This document shows, in pieces, positions 1 through 9,512 of a stretch of DNA of 64,000 nt (the stretch's first letter is position 1; the number at the start of each line of letters is the position of its first letter). The DNA is from Streptococcus sp. oral taxon 058 str. F0407 (GTDB lineage: Bacteria; Bacillota; Bacilli; Lactobacillales; Streptococcaceae), in contig NZ_JH378888.1 in NCBI RefSeq assembly GCF_000235485.1, positions 250,124-314,123 of the forward strand. Reading direction: 5' to 3'. Both the position numbers and the translations under genes were made by a program. The notes under the pieces are model-generated. The model was not told where the DNA came from. It saw only the letters and a program-made list of their open reading frames with translations, and ran no database searches.

Positions 1-501
1 TTCCGTGCTGGAGCCGTTGCCCAGCTAGCAGAGTGGGGCCGTCGTGTAGATGTTCCCGTTGTGACGGGGCCTGAGAAAGCTGATCCAGCAAGCGTCGTCT
101 TTGATGGGATGGAACGTGCTGTAGCAGAAGGAATTGATATTCTCATGATTGATACAGCAGGTCGTTTGCAAAACAAAGAAAACTTGATGGCAGAATTGGA
201 AAAAATTGGTCGTATCATCAAACGCGTAGTGCCAGAAGCACCTCATGAAACCTTCCTAGCTTTGGATGCTTCAACAGGACAAAATGCTCTAGTACAAGCT
301 AAAGAATTTTCGAAAATTACACCTGTTACCGGTATTGTATTGACTAAGATTGATGGAACTGCCCGTGGTGGTGTCGTTCTGGCAATTCGAGAAGAACTCA
401 ATATCCCTGTAAAATTGATCGGTTTCGGTGAAAAAATCGATGATATCGGTGAATTTAACTCTGAAAACTTTATGAAGGGTCTCTTAGAGGGCTTGATTTA
501 A
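1..501 (+). CDS. ftsY: Signal recognition particle receptor FtsY, C-terminal part (5' end outside window)
   Basis: The last 166 residues of FtsY, the SRP receptor GTPase that docks ribosome-SRP complexes at the membrane for insertion of membrane proteins. The reading frame is open from base 1, so the gene begins upstream of the window. Seen in the fragment: the G3 motif DTAGR (fragment residues 51-55), the G4 motif TKID (115-118) followed by GTARGG, and the family C-terminus GFGEKIDDIGEF. These belong to the G part of the NG domain; the acidic A domain would lie upstream. The gene ends in TAA and is followed by a terminator shared with convergent zwf. The Ffh/FtsY family is certain; FtsY is chosen over Ffh because no M domain follows. 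Confidence 0.95.
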   Translation, partial: FRAGAVAQLAEWGRRVDVPVVTGPEKADPASVVFDGMERAVAEGIDILMIDTAGRLQNKENLMAELEKIGRIIKRVVPEAPHETFLALDASTGQNALVQAKEFSKITPVTGIVLTKIDGTARGGVVLAIREELNIPVKLIGFGEKIDDIGEFNSENFMKGLLEGLI

Positions 502-514
502 TAGAAAGTAAATA

Positions 515-546
515 ATCCTGCAAGATTAAACTTGCAGGATATTTTT
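515..546. terminator. Bidirectional terminator between ftsY and zwf
   Basis: A perfect 10-bp stem, atcctgcaag paired with cttgcaggat around a 6-nt loop, followed on the plus strand by ATTTTT. It lies between two convergent stop codons and probably ends both transcripts; the T-run is clear only in the ftsY direction. Confidence 0.85.
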
Positions 547-547
547 G

Positions 548-2035
548 TTATTCTAAACGACCTTGTTCACGATAGGCGATATCTGGTTGCCAAGTCCATT
601 TAGCTCCAAACTTCTCTAATAAGTCAAAGCTAGCTTGTGGTCCCATGCTTCCAGACTTGTAGTCATGGAGTGGGGCTCCATTTTGAGCCCAGAGCTCTTC
701 GATACGGTCAATCAATTTCCAAGAAGCACTCACCTCGTCCCAGTGGCTAAAGTTGGTTGAGTTGTTGTTCAAGACATCGTAGATTAGCTTTTCGTATGGA
801 TCTGGTGAAGCCCCAGTAGCGGTAGCATCTGTACGATAATCCAGAGAGCTTGGTGCAAGGTTGAATTCTTCACCGACTTGTTTACCATTGAGGCTGAGAG
901 AGAATCCCTCTGTTGGCTGGATATAGATGGTCAAGATATTTGGTGCCAAAGGCTCACCAAAGATAGAGTCCATTTGCTTAAAGACGATATTGACATGAGT
1001 GCCTTTTTCTGTCAGGCGTTTGCCAGTACGGAAGAAGAAAGGAACGCCACGGAAGCGATCGCTGTCTACAAAGAAGGCACCAGAGGCAAAGGTTTCTGTT
1101 GTAGATTCAGGGTCGACATTTGGTTCGCTACGATAGGAAATGTATTTCATGCCATCGATTTTACCAGAGCGATACTGACCACGAATAAAGTGTTCTTTTA
1201 ATTCTTCCTCACTTGGTTGGTGGAGATTTTTAAATACCTTTATCTTTTCAGCGCGAATCTCATCCTTTGTAAAGCTGGCAGGTTTGTCCATGGCTAGAAG
1301 TGATAGGAGTTGGAGTGTATGGTTTTGCACCATATCACGAAGGGCACCAGATTCATCATAGTAGCCACCGCGTTCTTCAACACCCAAACGTTCTGCAAAG
1401 GTAATCTGCACATTATCAATGTGATCACGGTTCCAAACATTTTCGAAGATCATATTGGCAAAACGAACTGCAAAGATACTCTGGATCATCTCTTTCCCCA
1501 AGTAGTGGTCGATACGGTAGATCTGTTCTTCATCAAATGTTGCTAGAAGATCTTCATTCAGCTTACTTGCAGTTTCATAGTCTGTACCAAAAGGTTTCTC
1601 AACAATCAAACGCTCAAAACCTTTGCCGTCAACGATGTTTTCAGACTTGAGGTGCTTAGCAATGGTACCAAAGAATTGAGGAGCCATTGATAGGAAGAAG
1701 AGTTTGTTGTGGTCTGTTTGGTATTTCTCATCAAGCTCAGCCTGTAATTCACGTAAAGCGATGTAATTGTCAGTATCATTAACATCATGACTTTGATAGT
1801 AGAAATGACTAGCAAACTCTTGGGCCTGTTCGGTACTATCTGCCAAATCAAGGATGGACTCGACAACCACAGATTCAAAATATTCCTTACTCCATGGTCT
1901 ACGAGCTGTTCCAATAACTGCGAAATGCTCAGAAAGATTGCCTGATTTATAGAGTCTAAAAAGGGAAGGGTAGAGTTTGCGTTTTGCTAAATCTCCACTC
2001 GCGCCAAAAATTGTAACAATAACCTTTGATGACAT
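548..2035 (-). CDS. zwf: Glucose-6-phosphate 1-dehydrogenase
   Basis: Oxidises glucose-6-phosphate to 6-phosphogluconolactone with NADP, the entry step of the oxidative pentose phosphate pathway in the cytosol. The 495-residue product has the usual family length. Near the N-terminus is the nucleotide-binding motif GASGDLAKRKLYPSLF, and near residue 175 the substrate-site motif RIDHYLGKE with its catalytic lysine and histidine region. The start ATG (complement of 2033-2035) has only a weak ribosome site, AGGTAG. It is a single-gene unit, convergent with ftsY. Together with GapN in this window it is a main NADPH source for a lactic acid bacterium. Confidence 0.97.
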   Translation of the reverse strand: MSSKVIVTIFGASGDLAKRKLYPSLFRLYKSGNLSEHFAVIGTARRPWSKEYFESVVVESILDLADSTEQAQEFASHFYYQSHDVNDTDNYIALRELQAELDEKYQTDHNKLFFLSMAPQFFGTIAKHLKSENIVDGKGFERLIVEKPFGTDYETASKLNEDLLATFDEEQIYRIDHYLGKEMIQSIFAVRFANMIFENVWNRDHIDNVQITFAERLGVEERGGYYDESGALRDMVQNHTLQLLSLLAMDKPASFTKDEIRAEKIKVFKNLHQPSEEELKEHFIRGQYRSGKIDGMKYISYRSEPNVDPESTTETFASGAFFVDSDRFRGVPFFFRTGKRLTEKGTHVNIVFKQMDSIFGEPLAPNILTIYIQPTEGFSLSLNGKQVGEEFNLAPSSLDYRTDATATGASPDPYEKLIYDVLNNNSTNFSHWDEVSASWKLIDRIEELWAQNGAPLHDYKSGSMGPQASFDLLEKFGAKWTWQPDIAYREQGRLE

Positions 2036-2061
2036 CTAGCTACCTAATTTCTATATTTTTT

Positions 2062-2076
2062 CCTAGTTGGACTAGG
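2062..2076. promoter_or_regulatory. Short inverted repeat upstream of zwf
   Basis: CCTAGT-tgg-ACTAGG, a perfect 6-3-6 inverted repeat 26 bp before the zwf start codon. It could be an operator or a 5' leader hairpin. I do not recognise a regulator for it. Confidence 0.3.
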
Positions 2077-2150
2077 GATGAGATTTCCTCATTTTTATAG
2101 TCTTTATTTTATCATAATTTTCAAAAAAATCAAAAAATCCAATACGCAAT

Positions 2151-2180
2151 TAAAAAACTGTAAGGATTTCCTTACAGTTT
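2151..2180 (-). terminator. Terminator after glnQ
   Basis: An 11-bp perfect stem, aaactgtaagg with ccttacagttt around a 4-nt loop, just past the glnQ stop. On the minus strand it runs into TTTTTTAATT. Confidence 0.8.
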
Positions 2181-2184
2181 CGTT

Positions 2185-2925
2185 TTATACGTTTAGAACC
2201 TTGTCCAAGAACTCTTTCAGACGAGGGTGTTGTGGGTTATCAAAGATTTGGTCTGGAGTACCATCTTCAAGGAATTCTCCGTCAGCCGTAAAGATAACAC
2301 GGTTGGCAACCTGACGAGCAAATCCCATCTCGTGGGTTACGATAATCATGGTCATGCCTTGCTCCGCTAATTCCTTCATAACGTTTAGTACATCTCCAAC
2401 CATTTCAGGATCGAGCGCAGAAGTTGGTTCATCAAAGAGCATGATGTCAGGATTCATGGCTAGACCACGTGCGATAGCCACACGTTGTTTTTGACCACCT
2501 GAGAGGCTATCTGGATTAGCATGTGCCTTATCAGCAAGGCCGACTTTTTCGAGTAACTCCATCCCTAATTTTTCAGCTTCAGACTTGGTCATCAACTTGT
2601 GTTCAACTGGAGCAAAAGTGATGTTATCTAAAACGGACATATGAGGGAAGAGGTTGAAGTGCTGGAAAACCATTCCCACGTTCTCACGGACATGGTCGAC
2701 ATTGGTTGATTTCTCAGTCAAATCATAACCATTCACAGTGATGTGACCGCTCGTTACCTCCTCAAGAAGGTTAAGGCTACGGAGGAAAGTGGATTTACCA
2801 GAGCCAGAAGGTCCGATGATACAGACAACATCTCCTTCATAGAATTTAGTTGTAATTCCTTTTAAAACCTCATTTTTTCCATAATACTTATGCAAATCAT
2901 TTACATCAATTTTTAGTTTTGCCAT
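2185..2925 (-). CDS. glnQ: Polar amino acid ABC transporter, ATP-binding protein
   Basis: ATPase subunit that powers uptake of a polar amino acid, probably glutamine or glutamate. Seen in 246 residues: Walker A GPSGSGKS (38-45), Q-loop MVFQHFNLF, signature LSGGQ (141-145), Walker [13 protein letters not shown] (from 161) and the H-loop THEMGF. The length and motifs are those of the HisP/GlnQ family. Its ATG overlaps the stop of the upstream permease/binding-protein gene by one base (TAATG), so the two are translationally coupled and form a complete importer. The exact substrate cannot be read from the sequence. Confidence 0.93.
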   Translation of the reverse strand: MAKLKIDVNDLHKYYGKNEVLKGITTKFYEGDVVCIIGPSGSGKSTFLRSLNLLEEVTSGHITVNGYDLTEKSTNVDHVRENVGMVFQHFNLFPHMSVLDNITFAPVEHKLMTKSEAEKLGMELLEKVGLADKAHANPDSLSGGQKQRVAIARGLAMNPDIMLFDEPTSALDPEMVGDVLNVMKELAEQGMTMIIVTHEMGFARQVANRVIFTADGEFLEDGTPDQIFDNPQHPRLKEFLDKVLNV

Positions 2926-4373
2926 TAACGAATCCTCTTTTCTAAGCGTTTCGCTAGTCTAGTCAAAAGCGTGATAATTACAAGATAGAAGATAGCAAGG
3001 ATTGCATACATCTTGAAACTTTGGTAGTTACGGGCGATGATGATCTTACCAGTTTGGAATAGTTCAACCAGACCGATAGCAGATACGATAGTTGTATCTT
3101 TAAGAGCGATAACGAATTGGTTGACAAAGTTCGGCAACATCAATTTAGTTGCTTGTGGCAAGATAATCTTACGCATGGTTTTTCCATAAGAGATACCAAG
3201 ACTGCGACTAGCCTCCATTTGACCAACTGGAACGGCTTGAATCCCACCACGAACGATTTCAGCGATATAAGCTGCAGCATTGAGTGAGAGGGCGATGGTA
3301 CCAGCAACAAAGTCGTTGATTGGACTTTGTTGACCTGTGATGGACTCGATAAAGTTTGGAATTCCCCAGAAGATGAAAGCTGCAAGAATCATCAAGGGAA
3401 TACCACGAATGACATCCACAAAAATCTCTGAAATGACTCTGAGTGATTTGTATGGACTAACGCTGAACATACCAAAGATAATCCCAATCACGATCGCAAT
3501 CGCAAACGAGATAAGTGCTAAAGCGAGAGTGATTCCAAGCCCGCTAAGGAGTTGCTTGTAGTTGTTTTGGATCAAGCCCCAGATAGTGGTTTCGTCAACT
3601 GTACTTGTAGAAGCAGTTGTTGCTCCGCTCGCTAGATACTTGTCGAGAATTTTTTGGAATTCACCGTTTGCTTTTAGGTTGGCAAGTCCCTTATTGAACA
3701 TCTGGATCAATTCAGGATTGCTGCCTTTCTTAACTGCAAAGGCTGTTTCGCCGATTGGAGTTCCAGCGATCGGCGTTTTTAATTTTTGACCTTGGCTGAT
3801 AGAATATTTGAGAACAGGCTCATCATCCATCACGGCATCAATAGCCCCAGTGTTGAGACTGTCATACATTGATGCACCATCTGAAAAGGTTTTAATCTTG
3901 TAGCCGTATTTGCTTTGATTTTCAGTAAGGAATGTTTGAGAAGCCGTTCCGTTTTTCACACCAACCGTCTTATCCTTGAGGTCTTCATAAGAAGCGATGG
4001 TACTGGATTCTTTGACACCAAGAATGGTATTAGCAGTGTAGTAGGAATCTGAGAAGTCAAACGTTGCTTTACGAGCGTCCGTCACAGACATTCCAGCGAT
4101 GATACCATCAGCTTGTCCGGCCTGAACAGCACTGATCGCTGCATCAAATCCAGGGTTAGTAATCTCAATTTCAAATCCTTGATCCTTGGCAATAGCCTTG
4201 ATCAAGTCCATATCAATACCAGTGTACTCGTTGCTTGAATTTTGAAATACGAAGGGAGCAAAAGATGAATCACTTGCAATAACATACTTAGATTTAACTG
4301 TGTCAGCTTTTACTACTCCTAGTGAGAAAATGGGAAATAAAATTAGCAAAAATGCTAGGATTTTTTTCTTCAT
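2925..4373 (-). CDS. Amino acid ABC transporter, fused substrate-binding protein and permease (GlnPH type)
   Basis: A 482-residue fusion of an extracellular solute-binding domain and a membrane permease. Order: signal peptide (about 1-22, ending VKA), a type-3 solute-binding domain to about residue 255, then a permease domain with several membrane spans and the EAA loop EASRSLGIS that contacts GlnQ. I place the start at the ATG at 4371-4373, preceded by AAAGGAGA; a longer frame to 4430 has no ribosome site and would bury the signal peptide. Because each permease carries its own receptor, the dimer has two binding domains, as known for GlnPQ of lactic acid bacteria. Glutamine or glutamate uptake is inferred. 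Confidence 0.92.
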   Translation of the reverse strand: MKKKILAFLLILFPIFSLGVVKADTVKSKYVIASDSSFAPFVFQNSSNEYTGIDMDLIKAIAKDQGFEIEITNPGFDAAISAVQAGQADGIIAGMSVTDARKATFDFSDSYYTANTILGVKESSTIASYEDLKDKTVGVKNGTASQTFLTENQSKYGYKIKTFSDGASMYDSLNTGAIDAVMDDEPVLKYSISQGQKLKTPIAGTPIGETAFAVKKGSNPELIQMFNKGLANLKANGEFQKILDKYLASGATTASTSTVDETTIWGLIQNNYKQLLSGLGITLALALISFAIAIVIGIIFGMFSVSPYKSLRVISEIFVDVIRGIPLMILAAFIFWGIPNFIESITGQQSPINDFVAGTIALSLNAAAYIAEIVRGGIQAVPVGQMEASRSLGISYGKTMRKIILPQATKLMLPNFVNQFVIALKDTTIVSAIGLVELFQTGKIIIARNYQSFKMYAILAIFYLVIITLLTRLAKRLEKRIR

Positions 4374-4401
4374 TTTAAGTCTCCTTTCCGAATATTTTCC
4401 C

Positions 4402-4430
4402 ATTATAACAAAAAATATTTCAGATGGCAA
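4402..4430 (-). promoter_or_regulatory. Promoter of the GlnPH-glnQ operon
   Basis: On the minus strand: TTGCCA, 17-bp spacer, TATAAT with TGT directly before it (extended -10). The start codon lies about 30 nt downstream. Confidence 0.75.
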
Positions 4431-4484
4431 ATTTTAAGGACTTATATGTTAGAAGATATAACACTGAAGCCCTTTATTTCTTTC

Positions 4485-4512
4485 TTGAATTGCCACTACA
4501 AAGTGCTATAAT
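4485..4512 (+). promoter_or_regulatory. Promoter of the CPBP protease gene
   Basis: TTGAAT, 16-bp spacer, TATAAT with TGC before it (extended -10). It is divergent from the transporter promoter 55 bp away. Confidence 0.65.
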
Positions 4513-4546
4513 AATAGCATATAATAGAAGAAATGAGGGTAGGAAC

Positions 4547-5500
4547 ATGAAGAATAAAAGAATATTTAAAGACTTCCAATCTTCCCAAATGAGTTTAAAT
4601 ATTTACACAAGTCCTTTGTTAGCCTTTGTTTTTGTCTTTATAGGAGAGTTTGTTGCATATACTTTGTATGGTATTAGCTTGTTAGCTCTAATCGGACTTG
4701 CTAGAAATTTTGGAGAGGCTGGTCAAAATCTTGCAACTTACTTGCAAACCTTGCAGCAGAGCTTGACGGATAAAACAAGTGACTTTCGTTTAATTTTAGC
4801 ATTGCTGTCCTTTGGTTTTATTCTCAACACTGTGTTCAGATGGACTAAAAAAGTTGAGAAAAGATCTATTAGAACCTTGGGATTTTATAGAGAAAATTTC
4901 CTTAGCAGTCTTCTGAAAGGATTTGGCCTAGGTTTGGCACTTTTTCTTCTGACCTTGTTAGGTTTGGTGGCCTTGGGGCAATATCGTTTGGAATCCATTC
5001 GCTTGAATCCTTATTCGTTTACTTTTGTCGTCTTTACTATCCCATTTTGGATTTTACAGGGGACAGCAGAAGAAGTGGTGTCCCGTGCATGGCTCCTTCC
5101 ACAATTGGCCTCAAGAACCAATCTAAAACTTGCTGTTGTCATATCTAGCATATTCTTTACCCTGCTTCATGTGGGGAATTCTGGTCTAACACCTCTATCT
5201 CTAGTGAATCTCTTTTTATTCGGAGTTGCTATGGCTCTTTACCTTCTCAAAACCGATACAGTTTGGGGTGTTGCAGGTATTCATGGGGCTTGGAATTTTG
5301 CTCAGGGCAATCTATTTGGGATTTTAGTTAGTGGACAACCATCAGGAACGTCTCTGATGACCTTTTTACCACAAGGCAATCAAGATTGGCTATCAGGTGG
5401 TTCTTTTGGGATTGAAGGTTCTATCATGACAAGTTTAGTCTTGTTACTTTTGATTGTCTACCTCGCTTATCAATTAGAGAAAGAAAATGAAAGGATGTGA
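4547..5500 (+). CDS. CPBP family intramembrane glutamic protease (CAAX/Abi type)
   Basis: A 317-residue membrane protein with about seven or eight hydrophobic segments. It carries the family signature: EEVVSR (Glu175, Glu176, Arg180) in one helix, a histidine at 208 (TLLHVGN) and a second at 246 (IHGAWN). In this family the glutamate and histidines are the catalytic centre. Bacterial members are linked to processing of peptides and to bacteriocin self-immunity, but the substrate here is unknown. The start at 4547 follows AGGGTAGGA; an upstream in-frame extension to 4424 runs through the promoter and is rejected. No bacteriocin gene is adjacent, so a housekeeping role is as likely as immunity. 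Confidence 0.85.
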   Translation: MKNKRIFKDFQSSQMSLNIYTSPLLAFVFVFIGEFVAYTLYGISLLALIGLARNFGEAGQNLATYLQTLQQSLTDKTSDFRLILALLSFGFILNTVFRWTKKVEKRSIRTLGFYRENFLSSLLKGFGLGLALFLLTLLGLVALGQYRLESIRLNPYSFTFVVFTIPFWILQGTAEEVVSRAWLLPQLASRTNLKLAVVISSIFFTLLHVGNSGLTPLSLVNLFLFGVAMALYLLKTDTVWGVAGIHGAWNFAQGNLFGILVSGQPSGTSLMTFLPQGNQDWLSGGSFGIEGSIMTSLVLLLLIVYLAYQLEKENERM

Positions 5501-5517
5501 CTTCGGTCCGTCCTTTT
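5490..5517 (+). terminator. UUCG-loop terminator overlapping the CPBP stop codon
   Basis: AAAGGA...GAC-TTCG-GTC..TCCTTTT: a stem with a stable UUCG tetraloop and a small internal loop, ending in TTTTCTT. The stop codon (5498-5500) is inside the stem. Confidence 0.65.
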
Positions 5518-5518
5518 C

Positions 5519-5548
5519 TTCGTGAAAATGAACTAAGTATGCTAAAAT
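5519..5548 (+). promoter_or_regulatory. Promoter of uvrB
   Basis: TGC-TAAAAT extended -10 at 5540-5548 with a poor -35 (TTCGTG, 18-bp spacer). It is placed between the terminator and the GAGAGAGG ribosome site. Confidence 0.5.
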
Positions 5549-5576
5549 AGGAATAGCACATCGAGAGAGGATTTTT

Positions 5577-7565
5577 ATGATTAATCGTATTACGGACAAT
5601 CAATTTAAACTAGTATCAAAATACCAACCTTCAGGAGATCAGCCACAAGCTATCGAGCAGTTGGTTGATAATATCGAGGGTGGAGAAAAAGCTCAGATTC
5701 TGATGGGTGCTACAGGTACTGGGAAGACTTATACCATGAGTCAGGTCATTTCAAAAGTCAACAAACCAACTCTGGTCATTGCTCATAATAAGACTCTGGC
5801 GGGTCAGCTCTATGGAGAATTTAAGGAATTTTTCCCTGAAAATGCTGTTGAGTACTTCGTATCTTACTATGACTATTACCAGCCAGAGGCCTATGTACCT
5901 TCTAGTGATACCTACATTGAGAAGGACAGTTCCGTCAATGATGAGATTGACAAGCTCCGCCACTCAGCGACATCAGCCCTTTTAGAGCGTAATGATGTCA
6001 TTGTCGTGGCCTCAGTCTCTTGTATCTATGGTTTGGGTTCGCCCAAGGAATACGCTGATAGTGTCGTGAGTCTACGTCCAGGTCTTGAAATTTCTCGTGA
6101 TAAACTCTTGAATGACTTGGTAGATATTCAGTTTGAACGCAATGATATTGATTTCCAACGGGGAAGATTTCGCGTTCGCGGGGATGTGGTGGAGATTTTC
6201 CCAGCTTCGCGTGATGAACACGCTTTTCGAGTAGAGTTTTTCGGGGATGAGATTGACCGTATACGTGAAGTAGAGGCTTTGACAGGTCAGGTATTGGGAG
6301 AAGTGGATCATTTGGCGATTTTCCCTGCCACTCACTTTGTGACCAATGATGACCACATGGAGGTTGCTATTTCAAAGATTCAGGCAGAGTTGGAGGAGCA
6401 GTTAGCTGTCTTTGAAAAGGAAGGCAAACTGCTAGAAGCACAACGCTTGAAACAACGGACAGAGTATGATATCGAAATGCTGCGTGAGATGGGCTATACC
6501 AACGGAGTTGAGAACTACTCACGCCACATGGATGGACGGAGCGAAGGGGAGCCTCCTTATACATTGCTTGACTTCTTCCCAGATGATTTCTTAATCATGA
6601 TTGACGAAAGCCACATGACCATGGGGCAAATCAAGGGAATGTACAATGGGGACCGCTCTCGTAAGGAAATGTTAGTAAATTATGGTTTCCGCCTGCCGTC
6701 TGCTTTGGACAATCGACCTCTACGCCGGGAGGAGTTTGAGAGTCACGTTCATCAGATTGTTTACGTTTCAGCAACACCAGGTGACTATGAAAATGAACAG
6801 ACCGAGACAGTGATTGAGCAAATCATTCGACCGACAGGTCTTTTGGATCCCGAAGTGGAAGTTCGTCCGACTATGGGACAGATTGATGACCTTTTGGGTG
6901 AAATTAATGCCCGTGTTGAAAAGAACGAACGAACCTTTATAACAACTTTGACCAAGAAAATGGCTGAAGACTTAACGGACTATTTCAAAGAAATGGGTAT
7001 CAAGGTCAAGTACATGCACTCAGATATCAAGACCTTGGAACGGACGGAGATTATCCGTGACCTGCGCTTGGGTGTCTTTGACGTCTTGGTCGGGATTAAC
7101 CTCCTCCGTGAAGGGATTGACGTTCCTGAGGTGAGTCTCGTAGCTATTCTTGATGCTGACAAGGAAGGTTTCCTTCGTAACGAACGTGGCTTAATCCAGA
7201 CCATTGGACGTGCTGCTCGAAACAGTGAAGGGCATGTGATTATGTATGCGGACACGATGACTCAATCTATGCAACGTGCCATTGATGAAACGGCTCGCCG
7301 TCGGAAAATCCAGATGGCTTATAATGAAGAACATGGCATCGTACCTCAGACAATCAAGAAAGAAATCCGTGACCTGATCGCTGTGACCAAGGCAGTTGCC
7401 AAGGAAGAGGACAAGGAAGTCGATATCAATAGCCTCAATAAACAAGAACGCAAAGAACTCATCAAGAAACTGGAAAAACAAATGCAAGAAGCCGTCGAAG
7501 TACTTGACTTTGAACTTGCTGCCCAGATTCGTGATATGATGTTGGAAGTGAAGGCGTTGGGGTAG
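5577..7565 (+). CDS. uvrB: Excinuclease ABC subunit B
   Basis: UvrB, the damage-verification helicase-like subunit of nucleotide excision repair; it receives DNA from UvrA and positions UvrC for incision. The 662 residues match the family. Seen: Walker A GATGTGKT, the beta-hairpin region [12 protein letters not shown] that clamps DNA, a DES-type motif (MIDESH), helicase motifs V and VI ([11 protein letters not shown] and QTIGRAARN), and the C-terminal UVR coiled-coil domain (about 625-660) that binds UvrC. The start ATG has GAGAGAGG upstream. In this genome uvrB is followed by an AT-rich insert instead of mutX. Confidence 0.98.
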   Translation: MINRITDNQFKLVSKYQPSGDQPQAIEQLVDNIEGGEKAQILMGATGTGKTYTMSQVISKVNKPTLVIAHNKTLAGQLYGEFKEFFPENAVEYFVSYYDYYQPEAYVPSSDTYIEKDSSVNDEIDKLRHSATSALLERNDVIVVASVSCIYGLGSPKEYADSVVSLRPGLEISRDKLLNDLVDIQFERNDIDFQRGRFRVRGDVVEIFPASRDEHAFRVEFFGDEIDRIREVEALTGQVLGEVDHLAIFPATHFVTNDDHMEVAISKIQAELEEQLAVFEKEGKLLEAQRLKQRTEYDIEMLREMGYTNGVENYSRHMDGRSEGEPPYTLLDFFPDDFLIMIDESHMTMGQIKGMYNGDRSRKEMLVNYGFRLPSALDNRPLRREEFESHVHQIVYVSATPGDYENEQTETVIEQIIRPTGLLDPEVEVRPTMGQIDDLLGEINARVEKNERTFITTLTKKMAEDLTDYFKEMGIKVKYMHSDIKTLERTEIIRDLRLGVFDVLVGINLLREGIDVPEVSLVAILDADKEGFLRNERGLIQTIGRAARNSEGHVIMYADTMTQSMQRAIDETARRRKIQMAYNEEHGIVPQTIKKEIRDLIAVTKAVAKEEDKEVDINSLNKQERKELIKKLEKQMQEAVEVLDFELAAQIRDMMLEVKALG

Positions 7566-7583
7566 GTTTTGAAAGGAGATGAA

Positions 7584-9449
7584 ATGGGAAAGTTAAATTA
7601 TTTTACAGATGAATTTAGTGTAATTAGATTACGAAATTATTTTGATTCTCTAGATATAAAAGAACTAAGATATGAACTTAAAAAATTTATAAATCAATAT
7701 TTAAATTTAACTGAAGAACAACAATTTAAATATGCAGAGTATATTCTTGTTATTTGTCGCAGATTTGAAGATCAAATTGACAAAGAAACAGAAAAAAATA
7801 TATTAGAGCTTCTGGATAGAATATTTTTACAGAATAATTTGAAAACAGATATTTCTCAAAAATATAAATATTTAGAACTTTTGTATTTTTATTTGTTTAG
7901 AGTAGATGAGTATGAGGAATATTCTGTACTCTTCAAAGATTATAGTTTCTTTTTAAACATACTTGATTCAATAGTTGAAGGTAAAATAGAAAATTATATG
8001 TACTCTTCTATTGTTTCAGCATTAATTTCAGTTTTTTATCGAGTGTTTAGGATGACAAGTTTTCCTAAGAAAGAACTAGAATATTTAGAAAAAAGATTAA
8101 AAAAATTTATTAATGTCATATATTTAAAAGTTGAGTTTAAAACTATTGATTATTGGTATTTTGAATTAGATGAGTTGGTTTCTATTTTTAAAATTGAACA
8201 TCTCGAAACAATCAGTAGCTATTATATCAATAACCCTCAATCTGATTATGTTGGTAAATATTTGGATTTTGTATCAAGGCATTTTGATGACATAATTGAA
8301 GATTCAATAGCAGTGATTCGAAAGATAGCAAAAGAAAATAATTCTGATATAATTCGAGATCAAGCAATTAAGTTAATTGAGAAATATGATAAAGATTATT
8401 TGAATGAGAAAAGTGATTTAGAATCTATCTCGTCATTAGATCCTAATCAACTTTTGGTACAAGCGGATAAGATTATATACTACATTCGTTCTAAATTGAC
8501 TGTTGATGCTAAAGATTTAAAAACAATTGGCTCTTTTGGACATTATACTAAGATTGACACTTTAACAAATTTTCTTATAAAAGCTGACTGGAAAGATGAC
8601 AATAAAAATGAAAATGATTCTAAAGTGAAGCCTCCCTATTTACGACTCACTAATCTAAAACAGTTAAACGATCCAATGGAGGGAAGAGCAATCTACGATT
8701 ATTTAGGGATAGATAGTACATTTTTCCATAACTATCAAACTTCCAATGTGTTTATATCTTCCTTAACTGTAGTATCGGATAGTTTACCTATGTGGAAGGA
8801 GTATGCTGATTCCTCTCAGGGTGCCTTTCTTGAATACGATATGACTTATCTTGAACAGATAGTTGCTCATCAATCCATTGAATTTGTTAAAATTCACTAC
8901 TTAGATTTGAATTCTGGCGCTAAAGATGAATCAGATGTTGGTAAAGCTCTAGATAATCTAAAACAAATTTTTGAAAAAATGCAAGAGTTTGAAGGTAAAA
9001 CTCCACTAAGTGACTTGGCGGAAAAATTAAAAAAGATTTCTTATCTTTTTAAAGTAAAAGATTACGAATATGAGATGGAGTATCGTATTCTAATCAACCT
9101 AGATGATACTTCTGTAAAAAAACTTATTGCAAAGCATAATAAAAGTTTAGATAAAAATAAGGATTTATTAAAAGGTAAGGATTTATTAAATGAGAATTAC
9201 TTGAAGAAAGAGGAGATTGGGTTAGAAACTTTTGATAAAGTTAACTATAATGATTTTAGGAAGTATATCGTATTAAGCCCCAAAGATAATGGTAGATATG
9301 CTTTATTTGTATACATCAATCTGGCACCTTTGAAATACTCAAAAGTAATCCTAGGTCCAAAGGTTACGGATGCAGACTATATTGCTCCTTATCTCAAACT
9401 TGCAAATCCTGATATAGAGATAGAAAGTTCGAAAATTCCTTATCGTTGA
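7584..9449 (+). CDS. DUF2971 domain protein with a long helical N-terminal region
   Basis: A 621-residue cytosolic protein of unknown function. Residues 1-300 are rich in Leu, Lys, Glu and Phe and look all-helical, possibly repeat-like, with no motif I recognise. From about 319 (GHYTKIDTL) it carries a DUF2971 domain: LRLTNLKQLNDPMEG (LNDPMEG at 361-367), FISSLTVVSDSLPMWKEYAD and SSQGAFLEYD. The start at 7584 is chosen for AAAGGAG six bases upstream; a TTG at 7569 is an alternative. Codons are strongly A/T-biased compared with uvrB, a sign of transfer. An 18-bp tandem duplication (unit ggatttattaaa plus 6 bases, 9161-9196) gives the repeated residues KDLL. DUF2971 proteins are often found in accessory loci; a defence role is only a guess. 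Confidence 0.75.
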   Translation: MGKLNYFTDEFSVIRLRNYFDSLDIKELRYELKKFINQYLNLTEEQQFKYAEYILVICRRFEDQIDKETEKNILELLDRIFLQNNLKTDISQKYKYLELLYFYLFRVDEYEEYSVLFKDYSFFLNILDSIVEGKIENYMYSSIVSALISVFYRVFRMTSFPKKELEYLEKRLKKFINVIYLKVEFKTIDYWYFELDELVSIFKIEHLETISSYYINNPQSDYVGKYLDFVSRHFDDIIEDSIAVIRKIAKENNSDIIRDQAIKLIEKYDKDYLNEKSDLESISSLDPNQLLVQADKIIYYIRSKLTVDAKDLKTIGSFGHYTKIDTLTNFLIKADWKDDNKNENDSKVKPPYLRLTNLKQLNDPMEGRAIYDYLGIDSTFFHNYQTSNVFISSLTVVSDSLPMWKEYADSSQGAFLEYDMTYLEQIVAHQSIEFVKIHYLDLNSGAKDESDVGKALDNLKQIFEKMQEFEGKTPLSDLAEKLKKISYLFKVKDYEYEMEYRILINLDDTSVKKLIAKHNKSLDKNKDLLKGKDLLNENYLKKEEIGLETFDKVNYNDFRKYIVLSPKDNGRYALFVYINLAPLKYSKVILGPKVTDADYIAPYLKLANPDIEIESSKIPYR

Positions 9450-9512
9450 GTTTAGAAAAAATTAAAGCTTCAAAGAAATTATAATCTTTTTATTAATAAG
9501 GAGAAGCTAGTA

